This document shows positions 28,658-37,439 of a stretch of DNA of 64,000 nt, one piece after another. The stretch is taken from NCBI RefSeq assembly GCF_900519355.1, contig NZ_ULHE01000005.1, positions 1 to 64,000 of the forward strand, in the 5' to 3' direction. This DNA is from Corynebacterium lactis. GTDB taxonomy: Bacteria; Actinomycetota; Actinomycetes; Mycobacteriales; Mycobacteriaceae. Within the stretch, counting starts at the first letter, position 1. Each line of letters begins with the position of its first letter. The notes under the pieces are model-generated. The model searched no databases. It was not told the DNA's origin and saw only the letters and a program-made list of their open reading frames with translations. The translations under genes and the position numbers were made by a program.

Positions 28658-29176
28658 GTGGCTGAATTCGGCGAAATCGACGAGGCAACAGCGGATCTTA
28701 TCCGCCTCCTCGCCGACCGTGGCGAGACGCTTTCCGCAGCTGAGTCCCTCACTGCCGGGCTCTTCTGCGCAACCGTCGCATCCGTCCCCGGCGCCTCCGC
28801 TGTCTTGCGCGGAGGGGTGGTCACCTATGCCACCGATGTAAAACACCTGCTTGCCGACGTCGACCTCGACGTTCTGGAAGAGTTCGGCCCCGTCGCGGAG
28901 ATCACCGCGCGCCACATGGCCCTGGGTGTGTCCCGGCGGGTGCGGTCCGACTGGGCGGTGTCGCTGACTGGGGTTGCTGGCCCCTCGATGCAGGACGGAC
29001 ACCCGGTCGGTGAGGTGTGGTGTGGCATCAAACGTCCGGGCGATGACAACGCCGCCGACGTGCTCGTGACTCGGCTGCCGATTGGCGCGGGCCTGTCGCG
29101 CAACCAGATTCGCTCCGTCAGTGTGGAGCTGGCAGTGGAGGCCCTGGTGGAGCAGATTCGTTATTTCCGCCACTAG
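28658..29176 (+). CDS. cinA: CinA C-terminal domain (nicotinamide-nucleotide amidase-like) protein
   Basis: A 172-aa stand-alone CinA C-terminal domain. Landmarks are ETLSAAESLTAGLFCATVASVPGAS and the GVAGPSMQDGHPVGEVW loop of the PncC/CinA deamidase fold, which converts NMN to nicotinic acid mononucleotide. It lacks the N-terminal COG1058 domain of full-length CinA. The first good start is the GTG at 28658, 7 nt after pgsA; the upstream ATG at 28601 lies inside pgsA. In actinobacteria it is usually next to pgsA and clgR, as here. Confidence 0.9.
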   Translation: MAEFGEIDEATADLIRLLADRGETLSAAESLTAGLFCATVASVPGASAVLRGGVVTYATDVKHLLADVDLDVLEEFGPVAEITARHMALGVSRRVRSDWAVSLTGVAGPSMQDGHPVGEVWCGIKRPGDDNAADVLVTRLPIGAGLSRNQIRSVSVELAVEALVEQIRYFRH

Positions 29177-29226
29177 GCTCCGCCAGTTAGGGAACAATAG
29201 GACAGTCCGAGGCGTTGGAGGTAGTG

Positions 29227-29592
29227 ATGAGCAATAACACTGCAACTATGACCGTTCCTTACCGCAAGGCCACGAAGGCTGACGCGGTGGTTACTAATGT
29301 GCGTATTGGCGCCGCACCGGTGGAGTCCAAGGAGCCATTGCTGCGCGAGGCGTTGGGAGAGTCTCTGAGGGACATCCGCACCCGCTGCGGCCTGACGTTG
29401 CGCGAATTGTCGGAGGCTGCGGCAATTAGCCCGGGTTACCTGTCGGAGCTGGAGCGAGGCCGCAAGGAGGTGTCGTCGGAGCTGCTCGCGTCGGTCTGTT
29501 CCGCTTTGGGCATTTCGGTGTCAGATCTGATGGTGGAGGCTGCAGGCGCCATGGCTCTTCACGCGGCCAGCCCGGAGCTGGCGGCCATGTAG
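29227..29592 (+). CDS. clgR: ClgR-type XRE transcriptional activator
   Basis: A 121-aa regulator with one helix-turn-helix (residues about 45-80: LGESLRDIRTRCGLTLRELSEAAAISPGYLSELERGRKE region). In corynebacteria ClgR activates clpP1P2, clpC and other proteolysis and repair genes, and is itself degraded by ClpCP. The C-terminus ends in hydrophobic Ala-rich residues (SPELAAM), in keeping with a degradation tag. ATG 29227 has GGAGG five bases upstream; the in-frame TTG at 29215 overlaps that site. The pair clgR-pspA is conserved in actinobacteria. Confidence 0.93.
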   Translation: MSNNTATMTVPYRKATKADAVVTNVRIGAAPVESKEPLLREALGESLRDIRTRCGLTLRELSEAAAISPGYLSELERGRKEVSSELLASVCSALGISVSDLMVEAAGAMALHAASPELAAM

Positions 29593-29730
29593 CGGTCGCT
29601 GGGGCCGCTTTCAATTCTGGTTTTTGTGGCTGCACTCATCTAACCAACTGCTTATTCTCATTTCTCGTTGTTAAGATGTGTGGGAGCATTTATGGTGACT
29701 GTGTCGCTCTAGAAAGGTGTGAAAAACACA

Positions 29731-30555
29731 ATGGCAAATCCTTTTGTGAAGCTGTGGAATTACTTGATGGCAGCCTTCGACTCGAAGATCGAGGAAAATG
29801 CTGATCCCAAGGTTCAGATTCAGCAGGCTATCGAGGACGCACAGCGTCAGCACCAGGAGCTGTCACAGCAGGCTGCGGCGGTTATTGGTAATCAGCGCCA
29901 GCTTGAGATGCGCCTGAACCGCCAGCTGGCGGAGATCGAAAAGCTCCAGGGCAACACCCGCCAGGCGCTGCAGCTGGCCGACAAGGCCCGTGCGGAGGGC
30001 GACGGCGCTAAGGCAACGGAGTACGAAAACGCGGCTGAGGCATTCGCGGCGCAGCTGGTGACTGCGGAGCAGTCCGTGGAGGATCTCAAGGCTCTGCACG
30101 ACCAGTCACTGCAGCAGGCCGCGCAGGCGAAGAAGGCAGTCGAGCGTAACTCGATGCAGTTGCAGCAGAAGGTCGCCGAGCGCACCAAGCTGCTCAGCCA
30201 GCTGGAGCAGGCCAAGATGCAGGAAAAGGTCTCCGAGTCGCTGCAGTCGATGAACGAGCTCTCCAGCGGTAACACCCCGAACCTGGACCAGGTACGCGAC
30301 AAGATTGAGCGTCGTTACGCCAACGCTTTGGGCCAGGCCGAGCTCGCTCAGAATTCGGTCCAGGGACGAATGGCTGAGGTCGAGGCAGCAGGCGTGCAGC
30401 TAGCTGGTCACTCTCGCCTGGAGCAGATTCGCGCTGAGATGGGCAGCGGCAATCAGCTCCCCGGCGGCAGCGCCCCCAAGTCGATTGAGGCGGGCGCGTC
30501 CAACGTGGATCCTGCCGTCGCCGAGCGTATGCGCCAGTTGCGCGAGGGCAAGTAA
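29731..30555 (+). CDS. pspA: PspA/IM30 family membrane-stress protein
   Basis: A 274-aa ESCRT-III-like coiled-coil protein that binds and repairs stressed membranes. It starts with the amphipathic helix [26 protein letters not shown]. Long heptad helices follow (residues about 25-215) and then a flexible C-terminus. It is longer than E. coli PspA and matches the mycobacterial 35-kDa antigen type. The ATG at 29731 matches the family N-terminus. GTG 29719 is in frame, but the AGAAAGG site ends only 2 nt before it. ClgR probably regulates it. Confidence 0.93.
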   Translation: MANPFVKLWNYLMAAFDSKIEENADPKVQIQQAIEDAQRQHQELSQQAAAVIGNQRQLEMRLNRQLAEIEKLQGNTRQALQLADKARAEGDGAKATEYENAAEAFAAQLVTAEQSVEDLKALHDQSLQQAAQAKKAVERNSMQLQQKVAERTKLLSQLEQAKMQEKVSESLQSMNELSSGNTPNLDQVRDKIERRYANALGQAELAQNSVQGRMAEVEAAGVQLAGHSRLEQIRAEMGSGNQLPGGSAPKSIEAGASNVDPAVAERMRQLREGK

Positions 30556-30576
30556 TCCTTGAGCGTAAGCCGGATA

Positions 30577-30609
30577 GGCGGTCTCCCTTTCGGGGGAGGC
30601 CGCCTTTTT
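30577..30609. terminator. terminator after pspA, possibly bidirectional
   Basis: GGCGGTCTCCC (30577-30587) pairs with GGGAGGCCGCC (30594-30604), with one G-T mismatch position, followed by TTTTT. It lies between convergent pspA and bioN. Confidence 0.85.
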
Positions 30610-30616
30610 CGTGGGG

Positions 30617-31237
30617 TCAGTCGCCCTCACCGCGATCGATAAGGGCGTCGGCCATCGCGCGGGACCGGGAGATTGTGCGCACGATAATGGGTACGCCGAA
30701 GGCAAGAATTGAGGCGGTAGCTCCGCGTGCGCGTCGTGCCTCGAGCACCTCCACCGCGGCCATGACCTGAAGCGGAATCATCCGCAGCGTAAGCGAGATC
30801 GCCAGGGCAATGGTATCCACCGGCACCCCGAACCGGTCAAGGGGCCGCAGTGCTCCCACGAGGAAGTCCATCACCGCGCTCACGCGCGTCGTGAGGGTAA
30901 AGGCAATGGCGATGGCGATTGCCGAGACAAGAGTGAGAAACGTTGTCACCGCAGCGGGCAGACCCTGTCGGTACCAGAGGAATCCGCTGAGGAAGAGCAG
31001 GAGCGGGACGGCTCCGGCCATCTGTTTGAAGGCCACTCGCGGTGGGATCTTAGCTACCGCGTAGATGACCGCGACTATGGCGATGCAGGCCAGCCCGCCT
31101 TTCCACGTGTTCACAGCAATCGCGCTGACGAGCAGGAAGGTGGTAACGGCTGCCATCTTCCACCCGACGCCCATCCGGTGGACGGGTGAGTCGTGGTTGA
31201 GATAGAGACCCAGCGGGACATTAGATGGGTGAATCAT
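30617..31237 (-). CDS. bioN: biotin ECF transporter, EcfT transmembrane component
   Basis: A 206-aa EcfT-type protein with about five TM segments. The coupling-helix motif of the family (Ala-Arg-Gly) is seen in EARRARGATAS. It links the BioM ATPase to the S-component BioY. It is the last gene of bioY-bioM-bioN, the order known from C. glutamicum. The gene is short for the EcfT family but close to other BioN proteins. Confidence 0.92.
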   Translation of the reverse strand: MIHPSNVPLGLYLNHDSPVHRMGVGWKMAAVTTFLLVSAIAVNTWKGGLACIAIVAVIYAVAKIPPRVAFKQMAGAVPLLLFLSGFLWYRQGLPAAVTTFLTLVSAIAIAIAFTLTTRVSAVMDFLVGALRPLDRFGVPVDTIALAISLTLRMIPLQVMAAVEVLEARRARGATASILAFGVPIIVRTISRSRAMADALIDRGEGD

Positions 31238-31266
31238 CGCAGGAATACTTTCTATCGGCTACTTTT

Positions 31267-31971
31267 CTATCGGCCGCTATCGTCCTCGGAGGCCCGCATG
31301 TCTGCGATGTACCGTTCGATTACCGGCCCCGGGGCGCCGTCGTCAAGTATCCGGCCGGACTGAACTCGGATGACCCGGTCGAAGTCGTCGATGAAGTCCA
31401 GGTCATGGGTGACGACGATGAGCTGTTGGTCGAGCTCGGAGAAGATTCGGCGAATGTGCAGTCGATTGCGCAAGTCCAGCAGCGTCGTCGGTTCGTCTGC
31501 GATGACGGTCGACGGTTCGAGAACGAGCACGGAGGCAAGGGCGAGGAGTTGCTTTTGGCCACCGGAAAGCAGGTGAGGGGAGTCATCAGCGTGATTGGCC
31601 AGCCCGAATCGTTCGAGCGCGGCGTGTACTCTGGCGTCGCGCTCTTGCCGGGGTAAGCGGTGCTTACGCAGCGAGAATGCGATGTCTTCGGCGACGGTGG
31701 GCATAACGATCTGGTTGTCGGCGTCTGAGAAGATGAACCCAACCTGCTTGCGGACCTCTTTGGCCTTTCGCGCGACGTTGAGCCCCTCGTAGAGCACCGT
31801 GCCTTCGGTGGCGGCCCCCAGTCCGTTGATAAGCCGGGCGAGGGTGGATTTTCCGCCACCATTTTCTCCGATGATGCCGATGCGTCGTTCTGTCAGGGTC
31901 AGCGAGATGGGCTCGAGAATTCGCCTGCCGGAATAGAGTGCGCCGGCGTTGTCGAAGGTAATGGTGGGCAT
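31267..31971 (-). CDS. bioM: biotin ECF transporter ATPase
   Basis: A 234-aa ABC ATPase. Walker A GENGGGKST is at residues 35-43, Q-loop VGFIFSDADNQ, ABC signature LSGGQKQ, Walker B VIADEPT, and the switch histidine in VVTHDLDF. Residues SDADNQ before the helical domain are typical of ECF-type ATPases. It powers biotin uptake with BioN and BioY. It begins 27 nt after bioY. Confidence 0.93.
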   Translation of the reverse strand: MPTITFDNAGALYSGRRILEPISLTLTERRIGIIGENGGGKSTLARLINGLGAATEGTVLYEGLNVARKAKEVRKQVGFIFSDADNQIVMPTVAEDIAFSLRKHRLPRQERDARVHAALERFGLANHADDSPHLLSGGQKQLLALASVLVLEPSTVIADEPTTLLDLRNRLHIRRIFSELDQQLIVVTHDLDFIDDFDRVIRVQSGRILDDGAPGPVIERYIADMRASEDDSGR

Positions 31972-31998
31972 GGCGATTGACTCTTTTTGCTGTAGCCG

Positions 31999-32601
31999 TT
32001 AAGCCCGTGCGGCCTGCGCTTCGGCGCGCTTCTGCTGGCGGTTGATCCGGTCGGGTAGCAGGTCTGGGAATGCCTTGGCCACGGCGGTTGCGATGAGTGC
32101 CGCGAGGACGACCTTGATGACATCACCGAGGATAAACGGCGTGTTCGAGACGAGTGCGTCACCAAACTGCATGTCGAGGCGCCACATCAGGCCGAGGGAG
32201 CCGAAGAAATACTGGATAATGACGCCGACCAGGCCTGCTCCCACGAATACCGCAAAGCGGGCGGCCTTAGCGCGGGGCGCGGACTGAGCGATGGCGCCCA
32301 CCACGAAGCCGGTGACGAGGTAGCCGAAAATGTAGCCGACGGTGGGGCCTGGCAGGGCGGCGAGCAGTGGCTTCCATCCCGCCATGTTCGGGATGTTGAC
32401 CAGGCCGACGGCGAGGAACAGGGTGGTGGCGAGTCCACCGCGCTTGAACCCGAGGATCATGCCGGCAAGGGCGATGCCCATGTTCTGCAGGACGATCGGG
32501 ACGCCGAAGCCTCCGACCGGGATAGCGATACCGCCGAGGACGATGATGAGGGCGGCGAAGGCCGCGATGAGGGTGAGGTCCTGAACCTTTGAATTATTCA
32601 C
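31999..32601 (-). CDS. bioY: biotin ECF transporter S-component
   Basis: A 200-aa substrate-binding membrane protein with six TM segments. Family landmarks are IPVGGFGVPIVLQNMGIALAGMILGFKRGG and the GPTVGYIFGYLVTGFVVG segment. It binds biotin; most corynebacteria are biotin auxotrophs, which fits a dedicated importer. The start is GTG at 32601, with a TAAGAT -10 box on the minus strand ending 6 nt before it. This suggests a leaderless transcript for bioYMN. Confidence 0.95.
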   Translation of the reverse strand: MNNSKVQDLTLIAAFAALIIVLGGIAIPVGGFGVPIVLQNMGIALAGMILGFKRGGLATTLFLAVGLVNIPNMAGWKPLLAALPGPTVGYIFGYLVTGFVVGAIAQSAPRAKAARFAVFVGAGLVGVIIQYFFGSLGLMWRLDMQFGDALVSNTPFILGDVIKVVLAALIATAVAKAFPDLLPDRINRQQKRAEAQAARA

Positions 32602-32607
32602 ACCGTT

Positions 32608-32637
32608 ATCTTAGTCCTGGGTCTTGAGCGTTGTTCA
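32608..32637 (-). promoter_or_regulatory. bioY promoter with possible BioQ half-site
   Basis: On the minus strand TAAGAT (32608-32613) lies 6 nt before the GTG. Upstream, TGAAC-AAC-GCTCA (32625-32637 reversed) matches the first half of the C. glutamicum BioQ operator (TGAAC-N3-GTTAC), but the second half fits poorly. The -10 assignment is moderate, the BioQ site weak. Confidence 0.35.
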
Positions 32638-32689
32638 GGTTGGGTAGGTCTGGCACGAGATGAGGAGATTATCGAGTAACTTAGGTCCC

Positions 32690-32896
32690 ATGCGACTAGC
32701 GGACTTTTATACGTTTGTGGAGCATGAGTTCGGGCGGGAACAGGGCCCGTGGCTCCTCCATTCGCACGTGTTGATGGATTACGGCCGGACCCCGGCCCAG
32801 CTGATCGCCGACGGGGTCGAGCCCCGCGATATTTGGTGGGCGTTGTGCAAAGAACACGACGTCCCCGAGGAGCGTTGGTACGGCCCCGACGAATAG
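32690..32896 (+). CDS. DUF3046 domain protein
   Basis: A 68-aa actinobacterial protein of unknown function. The whole protein is the domain, with the FVEHEFG start and the DYGRTPAQLIADGVEPRDIWWALCKEHDVPEERW end typical of the family. It is nearly always found just upstream of recA, as here. TAACTT (32677-32682) ends 7 nt before the ATG, suggesting a leaderless message. Its link to recombination is only by position. Confidence 0.9.
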   Translation: MRLADFYTFVEHEFGREQGPWLLHSHVLMDYGRTPAQLIADGVEPRDIWWALCKEHDVPEERWYGPDE

Positions 32897-32944
32897 CGCA
32901 GCGTTACCAAGCATTTTTCGCTTGCCGACGTGTCGTGCTTTTAT

Positions 32945-32968
32945 TCGAACAGGATTTCGCATATTATC
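32945..32968 (+). promoter_or_regulatory. recA promoter with LexA box
   Basis: TCGAACAGGATTTCGC (32945-32960) matches 11 of the 14 defined positions of the corynebacterial SOS box TCGAA(A/C)ANNTGTTCGA. TATTAT (32963-32968) just downstream is a good -10 box, so LexA bound here would block the promoter. The leader to the recA ATG would be about 270 nt (to 33248). Confidence 0.65.
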
Positions 32969-33247
32969 TGGTGTGTGACGCACGCGGATCCGGGCTCTGC
33001 TCTATAACGAGTTCAGGTCACGAAAAGCTGTCAGGCTGAGTGTGGTGCTTCGGGTGTAACCGCAAGGTGGCACCCTGGGTCTTTTGGGAACCGAAGGGAG
33101 TCTTCTCGCGCCTACATAGGTGTGAGTGAAATTCTTGAAGTTGATCAGGGCCTGGGCGGAGCTGCTCAGTCTGGTGATTTTGTTGATGAGCTGGACGCGC
33201 AGGATGAAGACGCGCGAGACGAATACGAAAAGGATGAGAATCTAGCT

Positions 33248-34354
33248 ATGGCTCGAAAGAAGGCTGCGGCCTCTAATCAGGGCAACGATCGCCTGAAGGC
33301 GCTCGATGTCGCGCTGGCGAGTATTGAGAAGGACTTTGGCAAGGGTGCTGTGATGCGCCTGGGGGACGATAACCGTCCGCCGATCCAGGTCATTCCCTCT
33401 GGCAATATTGCGATTGATGTCGCGCTCGGCCTCGGTGGATTCCCCCGCGGTCGTGTGGTGGAGATTTATGGTCCAGAGTCGTCGGGTAAGACGACGGTTG
33501 CGCTGCACGCGATCGCTGAAGCTCAGCGCCAGGGTGGCATCGCGGCCTTTATTGATGCCGAGCATGCGTTGGATCCGGACTATGCGCGCAAGCTTGGTGT
33601 GGATACTGATAATCTTCTAGTCTCTCAGCCGGATACGGGTGAGCAGGCGCTGGAGATCGCCGACATGTTGGTCCGTTCCGGGGCGATCGACATTATTGTG
33701 GTGGACTCCGTTGCGGCCCTGACTCCGAAGGCAGAGATCGACGGCGAGATGGGTGACTCCCATGTCGGCCTGCAGGCTCGATTGATGAGCCAGGCTCTTC
33801 GTAAGATGACCGGTGCGCTGTCGAATGCCGGCACCACTGCGATTTTCATTAACCAGCTCCGAGAGAAGATCGGCGTTATGTTCGGCTCGCCGGAGACCAC
33901 CACCGGCGGTAAGGCACTGAAGTTCTATGCGTCCGTGCGCTGTGATGTTCGCCGTATCCAGACGCTGAAGGACGGGCAGGACGCCGTTGGCAACCGCACC
34001 CGTCTCAAGGTGGTCAAGAACAAGGTGTCGCCGCCGTTCAAGATCGCTGAGTTCGACATCATCTACGGAGAGGGCATTTCCCGCGAAGGGTCCCTGATCG
34101 ATATGGGTGTGGACAACGGAATTGTGAAGAAGTCCGGTTCCTGGTTCACCTACGAGGGAGATCAGCTGGGCCAGGGTAAGGAGAAGGCCCGCATTTACCT
34201 GCGCGAGAATCCCGAGATCGCCAAGGAAATCGAGATCAAGATCAAGAAGAAGCTCGGCGTGGGTGAATATGCGAACGCCGAGGACGAGACGGATATCGAC
34301 GCTCCGGTCGATGTCGTCCCGGATATTGATTTTGACGACCTCGATGACGAGTAA
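33248..34354 (+). CDS. recA: recombinase A
   Basis: RecA (368 aa from this start) catalyses homologous strand exchange and triggers LexA self-cleavage. P-loop GPESSGKTT is at 75-83, with IDAEHALDP, the loop-1/loop-2 segments ([23 protein letters not shown]) and an acidic C-terminal tail. The ATG at 33248 gives the family N-terminus ([20 protein letters not shown]). The same frame is open 42 codons further to GTG 33122, with a strongly acidic stretch ([19 protein letters not shown]), so a longer form of 410 aa cannot be excluded. No intein is present. recX overlaps its end. Confidence 0.97.
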   Translation: MARKKAAASNQGNDRLKALDVALASIEKDFGKGAVMRLGDDNRPPIQVIPSGNIAIDVALGLGGFPRGRVVEIYGPESSGKTTVALHAIAEAQRQGGIAAFIDAEHALDPDYARKLGVDTDNLLVSQPDTGEQALEIADMLVRSGAIDIIVVDSVAALTPKAEIDGEMGDSHVGLQARLMSQALRKMTGALSNAGTTAIFINQLREKIGVMFGSPETTTGGKALKFYASVRCDVRRIQTLKDGQDAVGNRTRLKVVKNKVSPPFKIAEFDIIYGEGISREGSLIDMGVDNGIVKKSGSWFTYEGDQLGQGKEKARIYLRENPEIAKEIEIKIKKKLGVGEYANAEDETDIDAPVDVVPDIDFDDLDDE

Positions 34355-34931
34355 GCAACGCACAATCGAGGCGCTAGCGCAGCAGATTGCCGAGGCCGAC
34401 GGCTCCACCCTGTTCGATTCGGGTAGGGAAGAGGCAAAGGCGCCGGTGCGGGCGCGGGCCCTGCGCCTGCTGGATCAGCGGATGCGATCGCGCAAAGAGC
34501 TCTCCGACAGGCTCGGCTCCGTGGAAGAGTTCGCGCCCGAGATTATTTCCGAGGTCATCGATGACTTGGCTCGCGGAGGGTTGGTCAATGACCGCCTCTT
34601 CGCCAGCGAATGGGTCCGTCAGCGTTTCGAGCTGCGCGGAAAGTCGAGGGCCTTTCTGGATAAGGAGCTGCGGGAGAAGGGCATTTCCGCGGCGGACCGG
34701 GCCGAAGCATTGGAACAGGTCACCCGTGGCGATGAGGAAGCTCTCGCTTACAAGCTCGCGGAGAAAAAGTCCCGCTCAATCCGTTCGCTGCCCGATGACT
34801 ACGTCGGCAAGCAGCGAGATCTTCGCAAAGTAGTTGGGGTTCTGGCGCGTCGAGGTTTTCCCTCCGAACTGTCCATGCGAGTCGCGCGCGGTGCGCTGGA
34901 AGATCGGTACGGTGACCTGTCCGCGGATTAG
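34344..34931 (+). CDS. recX: RecA regulator RecX
   Basis: RecX (195 aa) binds RecA filaments and limits their activity. It has the three-helix repeat layout of the family: [20 protein letters not shown], then [24 protein letters not shown] and the [13 protein letters not shown] end. The ATG at 34344 lies inside the last codons of recA (11-nt overlap), so it is translationally coupled. Confidence 0.94.
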   Translation: MTSKQRTIEALAQQIAEADGSTLFDSGREEAKAPVRARALRLLDQRMRSRKELSDRLGSVEEFAPEIISEVIDDLARGGLVNDRLFASEWVRQRFELRGKSRAFLDKELREKGISAADRAEALEQVTRGDEEALAYKLAEKKSRSIRSLPDDYVGKQRDLRKVVGVLARRGFPSELSMRVARGALEDRYGDLSAD

Positions 34932-35125
34932 ATCAACGACGCGAGCTGTCGTGAGCTGACGCTGGTTGACACTTGCTTAAACTAGCTCTCAATCTGCTGC
35001 CCCCGGTGCCTGCGGCCACATACCGGCGACCGCATATCGGTGGTGGCGGACAGCCTCGAGTATCCAGCTAGGAATTCGCGCTCGCAATTGGGGAAAACGC
35101 CTCTAAACGGCTAACCTAAACTGCC
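34932..35125. promoter_or_regulatory. recX-miaB intergenic region
   Basis: A 194-bp gap with no gene. It contains a TTGACA near 34969 without a good -10 partner at normal spacing, and TAACCT (35112-35117) ending 8 nt before the miaB GTG, the more likely (leaderless) promoter. No terminator-like T-run hairpin was seen. Confidence 0.4.
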
Positions 35126-36676
35126 GTGACTACCCCCTCCATGAACAACGCAGAACAGCAGTCGGCCCCGCGTACGTACGAGGTCAGGACGTTTGGCTGT
35201 CAAATGAATGTCCACGATTCTGAGCGCCTGTCCGGATTGCTCGAGGAAAACGGTTACACGGCTGTCGAAGAGGGGCAGGAGCCGGATCTCGTGGTATTCA
35301 ACACGTGTGCGGTCCGCGAAAATGCGGACAATCGCCTCTACGGCACTCTGGGCCAGCTCAAGCCAGTCAAGGAGGCGCACCCCGGCATGCAAATCGCCGT
35401 CGGAGGCTGCCTGGCGCAGAAGGACAAGCAGGTAGTCGTCGACAAGGCTCCGTGGGTAGATGTCGTCTTCGGTACCCACAACCTGGGCTCGCTTCCTGCC
35501 TTGCTCGAGAGGGCGGCACACAATCAGCGCGCCGAGGTTGAAATCAAGGATGCACTGGAGGAGTTCCCGTCCGTCCTGCCCGCTAAGCGTGAGTCCACCT
35601 ATGCCGGGTGGGTGAGTATCTCGGTCGGTTGCAATAACACGTGCACCTTCTGCATCGTCCCCAGCTTGCGCGGCAAGGAGCGAGACCGTCGCCCGGGCGA
35701 CATTCTCGCCGAAGTGCAGGCTCTGGTGGAGCAAGGCGTCACGGATATCACTCTCTTGGGGCAAAACGTTAACGCCTACGGCGTTCACTTCGCGGATCCC
35801 GACTTGGAGCGTGACAAGACCGCGTTTTCCAAGCTGCTCCGCGCCTGCGGGGCGATCGAGGGGCTCGAGCGGTTGCGGTTCACCTCTCCGCACCCGGCCG
35901 AATTCACTGACGACGTGATCGAGGCGATGGCGGAAACACCGAACGTGGTCCACCAGCTCCACATGCCCCTGCAGTCCGGCTCGGACCGCGTCCTCAAGGC
36001 TATGCGACGTTCCTATCGGACGAAGAAGTTCCTGGGGATCCTAGAGAAGGTCCGGGAGAAGATGCCGGATGCCGCCATTACGACGGACATTATCGTCGGT
36101 TTCCCGGGGGAGACCGAGGAGGATTTCCAGGACACGCTGGATGTTGTGGAGAAAGCTCGGTTTAGCTCGGCGTTCACCTTCCAGTATTCGCCACGTCCGG
36201 GAACGCCGGCGGCGACGATGGACGACCAGGTGCCACCGGAGGTCGTTAAGGAGCGTTACGGACGTCTGATCGCGCTGCAGGAGCGCATTTCGGAGGAGGA
36301 GAACGCGAAGTTGGTCGGCCGCGAGGTCGAGCTCCTGGTGACGCAGTCTGATGGCCGTAAGAACTCGGAAACGCACCGCATGTCCGGGCGCAGTCGGGAC
36401 GGTCGCCTCGTGCACTTCTCGCTGGCTGCCGCAGAAGAGGGCGTCATCGACCGTTCCGTTCGTCCGGGAGACTACGTCACTGTCCGAGTGACGGACTCGG
36501 CCCCGCACTTCTTGATCGCGGATTCTGGAGTGCTGTCTCACCGCAGGACTAAGGCCGGGGATAATGTGGAGCTCGGGCAGATTCCGACTACAGCTCCGAT
36601 TGGAGTCGGACTAGGATTGCCCAGGGTGGGCAAGCCATCGAATTCGACTGTGAACGAGGGATGCGGTTGTGACTAG
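35126..36676 (+). CDS. miaB: tRNA-2-methylthio-N6-isopentenyladenosine-37 synthase
   Basis: MiaB (516 aa) is a radical-SAM methylthiotransferase that modifies i6A37 made by MiaA. The N-terminal UPF0004 domain carries cluster cysteines C25, C61 and C95. The radical-SAM motif C169-x3-C173-x2-C176 (CNNTCTFC) is intact, followed by a TRAM domain. The C-terminal tail ends in NEGCGCD, with two extra cysteines often seen in actinobacterial MiaB. Its partner miaA is 3 kb downstream. Its end overlaps the next gene by 8 nt. Confidence 0.97.
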   Translation: MTTPSMNNAEQQSAPRTYEVRTFGCQMNVHDSERLSGLLEENGYTAVEEGQEPDLVVFNTCAVRENADNRLYGTLGQLKPVKEAHPGMQIAVGGCLAQKDKQVVVDKAPWVDVVFGTHNLGSLPALLERAAHNQRAEVEIKDALEEFPSVLPAKRESTYAGWVSISVGCNNTCTFCIVPSLRGKERDRRPGDILAEVQALVEQGVTDITLLGQNVNAYGVHFADPDLERDKTAFSKLLRACGAIEGLERLRFTSPHPAEFTDDVIEAMAETPNVVHQLHMPLQSGSDRVLKAMRRSYRTKKFLGILEKVREKMPDAAITTDIIVGFPGETEEDFQDTLDVVEKARFSSAFTFQYSPRPGTPAATMDDQVPPEVVKERYGRLIALQERISEEENAKLVGREVELLVTQSDGRKNSETHRMSGRSRDGRLVHFSLAAAEEGVIDRSVRPGDYVTVRVTDSAPHFLIADSGVLSHRRTKAGDNVELGQIPTTAPIGVGLGLPRVGKPSNSTVNEGCGCD

Positions 36677-37322
36677 CGAAAACCAATCTGCACAGGTGCA
36701 ACAAGCGCGAGATTTGGGCGCCGAGGAGCGCAAGGCTGCAGGCGAGCTGGAGCTGGGCGCTGCCGCTATTCCGATGATGGTTGCTGCGATCGGCCTCGTC
36801 GTCAGCTTTTTCCTGCCGCACTCCGGCGTGGTCTTGGGCTTCGATGTCTTGCTTGACACTGAGGTAGCCCGAAAGTACTTCACTACGACTCCGGAACGCA
36901 TCTACTCGGTTCTCGTGGTCCTCGGTGTGTTGCTGACAGTCGCAACCCTCATTACCAGGACCACGGCGGTAGCCTTCGTTACCTGGGCATTGTCCTGCGT
37001 TCAGGCGGTCTACTCGGTCTTCTCCGGCTGGATGCGTCAGTCGCGACCGCAGGAGCTGGCAGGCGAGGGTATCGCGTGGGGCCTGGCCGTGAGCATCGTG
37101 TGCAGCTTCCTGCTCGCCATCACGATGAGCGTTATTGCTTTCCGCCGAACGCGTCGCCAGCACGAAATCGCCTCCGAGCGCCGCGCCCACGCTGACTCCG
37201 ATCCCGTGTTGCGAGCGCAGCAGGCGTACCTGCGGTCGGGCATGACACCGCACACGACGACGGACGTCGATGTCGTCGATGATCGTCGCCAGCGCGCAAA
37301 GCAGCGCCACCGCCAGGGGTAG
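36669..37322 (+). CDS. conserved four-TM membrane protein
   Basis: A 217-aa protein found downstream of miaB in corynebacteria and mycobacteria (resembles the Rv2732c type by position and layout). Hydrophobic segments are at about residues 33-57, 79-97, 99-117 and 136-157, followed by a long basic/acidic cytoplasmic tail rich in Arg and His. The GTG start lies inside the last codons of miaB. The function is unknown; no catalytic motif was seen. Confidence 0.8.
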   Translation: MTSENQSAQVQQARDLGAEERKAAGELELGAAAIPMMVAAIGLVVSFFLPHSGVVLGFDVLLDTEVARKYFTTTPERIYSVLVVLGVLLTVATLITRTTAVAFVTWALSCVQAVYSVFSGWMRQSRPQELAGEGIAWGLAVSIVCSFLLAITMSVIAFRRTRRQHEIASERRAHADSDPVLRAQQAYLRSGMTPHTTTDVDVVDDRRQRAKQRHRQG

Positions 37323-37385
37323 ACGCCCCTCGGGCAGGGCAAAGACTAAGCACTGCTCACAGGCAAAGCGAAACATAAGCACATG

Positions 37386-37423
37386 GCCCGGCGCCCTCCT
37401 CCGCAACGGGGACGGCGCCGGGC
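37386..37423. terminator. GC-rich hairpin between convergent genes
   Basis: GCCCGGCGCC (37386-37395) pairs perfectly with GGCGCCGGGC (37414-37423), loop 18 nt. It lacks a clear T run on either strand but sits between the convergent membrane-protein and DUF349 genes, so a bidirectional terminator is likely. Confidence 0.55.
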
Positions 37424-37439
37424 CCGCTTATTGCTGTAG

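Noticed and set aside
33068..33085. GGTGGCACC in the recA leader resembles a T-box antiterminator motif
   Set aside because: The match is limited to the short core. There is no specifier-loop structure, no terminator, and recA is not an amino-acid or tRNA gene.
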